A stretch of DNA of 45,501 nucleotides, from NCBI GenBank assembly GCA_023419605.1, contig JAEZXR010000068.1:1-45501 (forward strand), written 5' to 3'. Made by a program: the position numbers and the translations under genes. Source of the stretch: Bacillota bacterium (GTDB lineage Bacteria; Bacillota; Clostridia; Acetivibrionales; JAEZXR01). Each line of letters begins with the position of its first letter. Position 1 is the stretch's first letter. Of the stretch, positions 44,012-45,501 are shown piece by piece. Under the pieces are notes generated by a model. That model was not told where the DNA came from, ran no database searches, and saw only the letters and a list, made by a program, of their open reading frames with translations.

Positions 44012-44066
44012 TAGTTTCCTTTGCAACTAATAAAATTATACAGCAAATTAGTTTCACTTGCAACTA
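44012..44066 (-). promoter_or_regulatory. Promoter with two TAGTTTC..TTGCAACTA operators before MarR
   Basis: On the minus strand TTGCAA (44058-44063) and TATAAT (44035-44040) are exactly 17 bases apart. Operators at 44012-44029 and 44049-44066 share TAGTTTC-N2-TTGCAACTA with two differing bases, with inverted ends TAGTT/AACTA. One covers the -35 box and one lies after the -10 box, 37 bases apart. This fits MarR autoregulation. Confidence 0.8.
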
Positions 44067-44267
44067 TTATTTGTATAAAAGGAGTCCGGATGCTTTTAAA
44101 TGGCTCCCTGCACTCCAAAGAATTCAAGGGTCCCATGAATAAATTATATAAATTCGGGTGAGACTTAGCTGATTTGAGGATTTTCTTCCTTCCCGGTTTT
44201 AAATATGACATATAGATGTCGCATCTTTATGGTACTATAAAGAAAAAAGCTGCAAAGGAGAGCTTCT

Positions 44268-44789
44268 ATGGCAAGCTATGAATACACATCAAAGGAAGCG
44301 TTAAAAGAAGCCGTTCATTCTGCCTACCTGCTTCTGGATGGTGAGTTTGACGGAATAAACAGCGATCAAAAGGACCTACGGGTTCCCGAAGTGGACAAAA
44401 CGCCCGCTGAAATCATCGCCTACCAACTGGGGTGGCTCAACCTCGTTATGAGCTGGGACCGGGACGAAAAGGAAGGCAAAAGCGTTGTCATGCCGGCACC
44501 AGGCTATAAATGGAATCAACTCGGCGCCCTCTATCAATCCTTTTATGATGCCTATGCCCACTGCTCCCTCGATGAACTGCGGAATTTGCTTCGGGAAGCA
44601 GTACACCGGTGGCTGGCGTGGATCGATACATTGAGCGATGAAGAGCTTTTTACCCAGGGTATCGTAAAATGGACAGGAGATAGTCCAAACTGGCCTATGG
44701 TCCGATGGATCCATATCAATTCTGCGGCTCCTTTCAAAACTTTTCGGGCTAAGCTTAGAAAATGGAAGAAGTATACGGCACAGACGTAA
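44268..44789 (+). CDS. ClbS/DfsB-family four-helix protein
   Basis: A 173-residue protein of the DinB-like ClbS/DfsB family: SYEYTSKEALKEAVHSAYLL, DKTPAEIIAYQLGWLNLVMS, PGYKWNQLGALYQSFYDAY and the ending RWIHINSAAPFKTFRAKLRK. Members have been linked to self-protection against a genotoxin (ClbS) or to protecting DNA, but most are uncharacterised. AAAGGAGA precedes the ATG. It is divergent from the MarR operon; a 5-bp inverted repeat GACAT/ATGTC is at 44207-44220. Confidence 0.85.
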   Translation: MASYEYTSKEALKEAVHSAYLLLDGEFDGINSDQKDLRVPEVDKTPAEIIAYQLGWLNLVMSWDRDEKEGKSVVMPAPGYKWNQLGALYQSFYDAYAHCSLDELRNLLREAVHRWLAWIDTLSDEELFTQGIVKWTGDSPNWPMVRWIHINSAAPFKTFRAKLRKWKKYTAQT

Positions 44790-44921
44790 TACCCCGTGGG
44801 TACACATCCGGCAGCAGGGCCTGGTGCTGCGCGGAAACTTATGGGTGAAAGGCACATGGTCCCCCACTTCAACAAAGCCTTTTGACTGTGGGAATTTCTG
44901 TGAATTTAAAAGTTTTATGCC

Positions 44922-45049
44922 TAATACTACTGCGTTAATTTGTAATTATCCTTATAAAAATGACAACCTAAAACCGTTGTTGCTCATTTTATAAGGCATA
45001 ACTTGTGAGCAAATTACCGAAATCTTAGGTAATTAACGCAGTGGTACTA
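44922..45049. repeat. Palindromic MITE-like element with 19-bp ends, about 128 bp
   Basis: The ends 44922-44940 (TAATACTACTGCGTTAATT) and 45031-45049 (complement TAGTACCACTGCGTTAATT) match at 17 of 19. An inner pair (CCTTATAAAAATGACAAC and its near-complement) continues the palindrome. No ORF. It lies in the 44790-45061 gap, which otherwise holds nothing visible. Confidence 0.65.
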
Positions 45050-45061
45050 AATAAAAGCAAA

Positions 45062-45100
45062 AATGGATAAGAGGCGGCTCTTCGCCCCCTCTTATCCATT
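45062..45100 (-). terminator. Terminator of the small helical protein gene
   Basis: A perfect 13-bp stem (45062-45074 with 45088-45100) with a small inner GGC/GCC pair is followed on the minus strand by TTTTGCTTTTA. It lies 22 bases past the stop. Confidence 0.85.
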
Positions 45101-45122
45101 CTCTTTACAATGCTTTCGATAT

Positions 45123-45446
45123 TCAGCCCTCTTTATCTCTCTGAAACAGCAGTTCCAGCGCCAGCGCCCGGATGAAAATCCGGAAGCAGTCGGTAAAGCC
45201 CTGTTCGTAGCAAAAGTCCTGGGCTCTGCCCTGCAGCAGGCTGTAAGCATCGTCATACTGGAAGAGTATTTCCTTTCCCCCGCGCTGGATGTACTCCTCC
45301 AGCCGGTGCAGCAGCTCTTCCTTCAGCTGCATCGCCTCCCGGGCTTCCTCCGTGGCGGCAAATTTGGATTCCAACTGCCGCATCCGGCAGTCTTTGGCTG
45401 CCTCCAGTACCTTGGCCAGCCATTCTTCTGTTAAAATTTCTTTCAT
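45123..45446 (-). CDS. Small helical protein of unknown function
   Basis: A 107-residue, charged, all-helical protein: CRMRQLESKFAATEEAREAM and ELLHRLEEYIQRGGKEI look like a coiled-coil pair, then a C-terminal segment with CYEQGFTDCFRIFIRAL. The pattern with a C-terminal 'C-Y-x-Q-G-F-x-D' helix resembles small DUF6809-like helical proteins of Clostridia; this is a weak recollection. Not secreted. GGAGGGAG precedes the ATG but lies inside a hairpin (45453-45480). It is a single gene with its own terminator. Confidence 0.65.
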   Translation of the reverse strand: MKEILTEEWLAKVLEAAKDCRMRQLESKFAATEEAREAMQLKEELLHRLEEYIQRGGKEILFQYDDAYSLLQGRAQDFCYEQGFTDCFRIFIRALALELLFQRDKEG

Positions 45447-45452
45447 CTATAT

Positions 45453-45480
45453 TCTCCCTCCTTCGTTTTTATGAGGGAGA
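45453..45480 (-). promoter_or_regulatory. Hairpin that could hide the ribosome site of the last gene
   Basis: TCTCCCTC (45453-45460 on plus) pairs perfectly with GAGGGAGA (45473-45480). On the mRNA the 3' arm is the ribosome site itself (GAGGGAGA, 6 bases before ATG). Translation may therefore be structure-controlled. Confidence 0.45.
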
Positions 45481-45501
45481 AAATTAAAAGCGCACGTGAA
45501 G

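Noticed and set aside
44376..44867. 163-codon minus-strand ORF
   Set aside because: It is opposite the ClbS/DfsB gene and has no supported start.

Overview
The window reads as part of the chromosome of a low-GC, pectin-degrading Bacillota bacterium. A Clostridia relative (Lachnospiraceae or Ruminiclostridium type) is my best guess. The signs are strong GGAGG-type ribosome sites, several TTG starts, lipoprotein binding proteins with LplB/LplC-type permeases but no linked ATPase, membrane-anchored AraC regulators, and secreted enzymes with Pro-Thr linkers. I saw no dockerin, tRNA, rRNA, CRISPR array or intact transposase. Nothing names the species.

Positions 1-11,700 hold a locus for acidic plant polysaccharide. 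The 3' end of a PL11 rhamnogalacturonan lyase converges on a minus-strand operon across a shared terminator. In transcription order that operon encodes two sugar permeases, a binding lipoprotein, a frameshifted CBM32-like module, a DUF2264 protein and a GH88 unsaturated uronyl hydrolase. A membrane-anchored AraC regulator sits upstream. The inferred flow is: outside lyases cut pectin, the transporter imports the oligosaccharides, and GH88 removes the 4,5-unsaturated uronate end.

Positions 12,000-25,000 hold a second, partly decayed sugar locus on the minus strand: a ROK-type sugar kinase, a reductase of the RmlD type, a second AraC sensor-regulator, a second LplB/LplC/binding-protein set, a deletion-fused remnant of two sugar enzymes (GH105-like head, GH112-like tail), an MFS transporter and an SGNH esterase. 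A separate MFS remnant lies beyond the esterase. Several palindromic, MITE-like elements lie between these genes.

Positions 25,000-31,800 hold accessory and defence genes: a class D beta-lactamase, an AraC/GyrI-type regulator, a frameshifted membrane protein, an Xre regulator with a membrane partner, a VOC protein, an aminoglycoside-phosphotransferase-like kinase, a NUDIX-like remnant, and a HAAS-RDD/PadR pair. The Xre, PadR and MarR operons each have paired palindromes around a recognisable promoter, which suggests autoregulation.

Positions 32,000-36,900 hold two secreted proteins: an 891-residue protein of jelly-roll and Big2 domains, and a PL9 pectate lyase. Their promoters share an AACATATGTT-type palindrome just downstream of the -10 box, which suggests a common regulator. 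Positions 37,150-42,260 form a plus-strand block: a LytTR response regulator, an AgrC-like kinase and two secreted proteins of unknown role. Diverged 24-bp direct repeats bracket it. This block is the best candidate here for an undescribed system. The last 3 kb hold a MarR-MFS efflux operon, a ClbS/DfsB-family protein, a palindromic repeat and a small helical protein whose ribosome site may be hidden in a hairpin.
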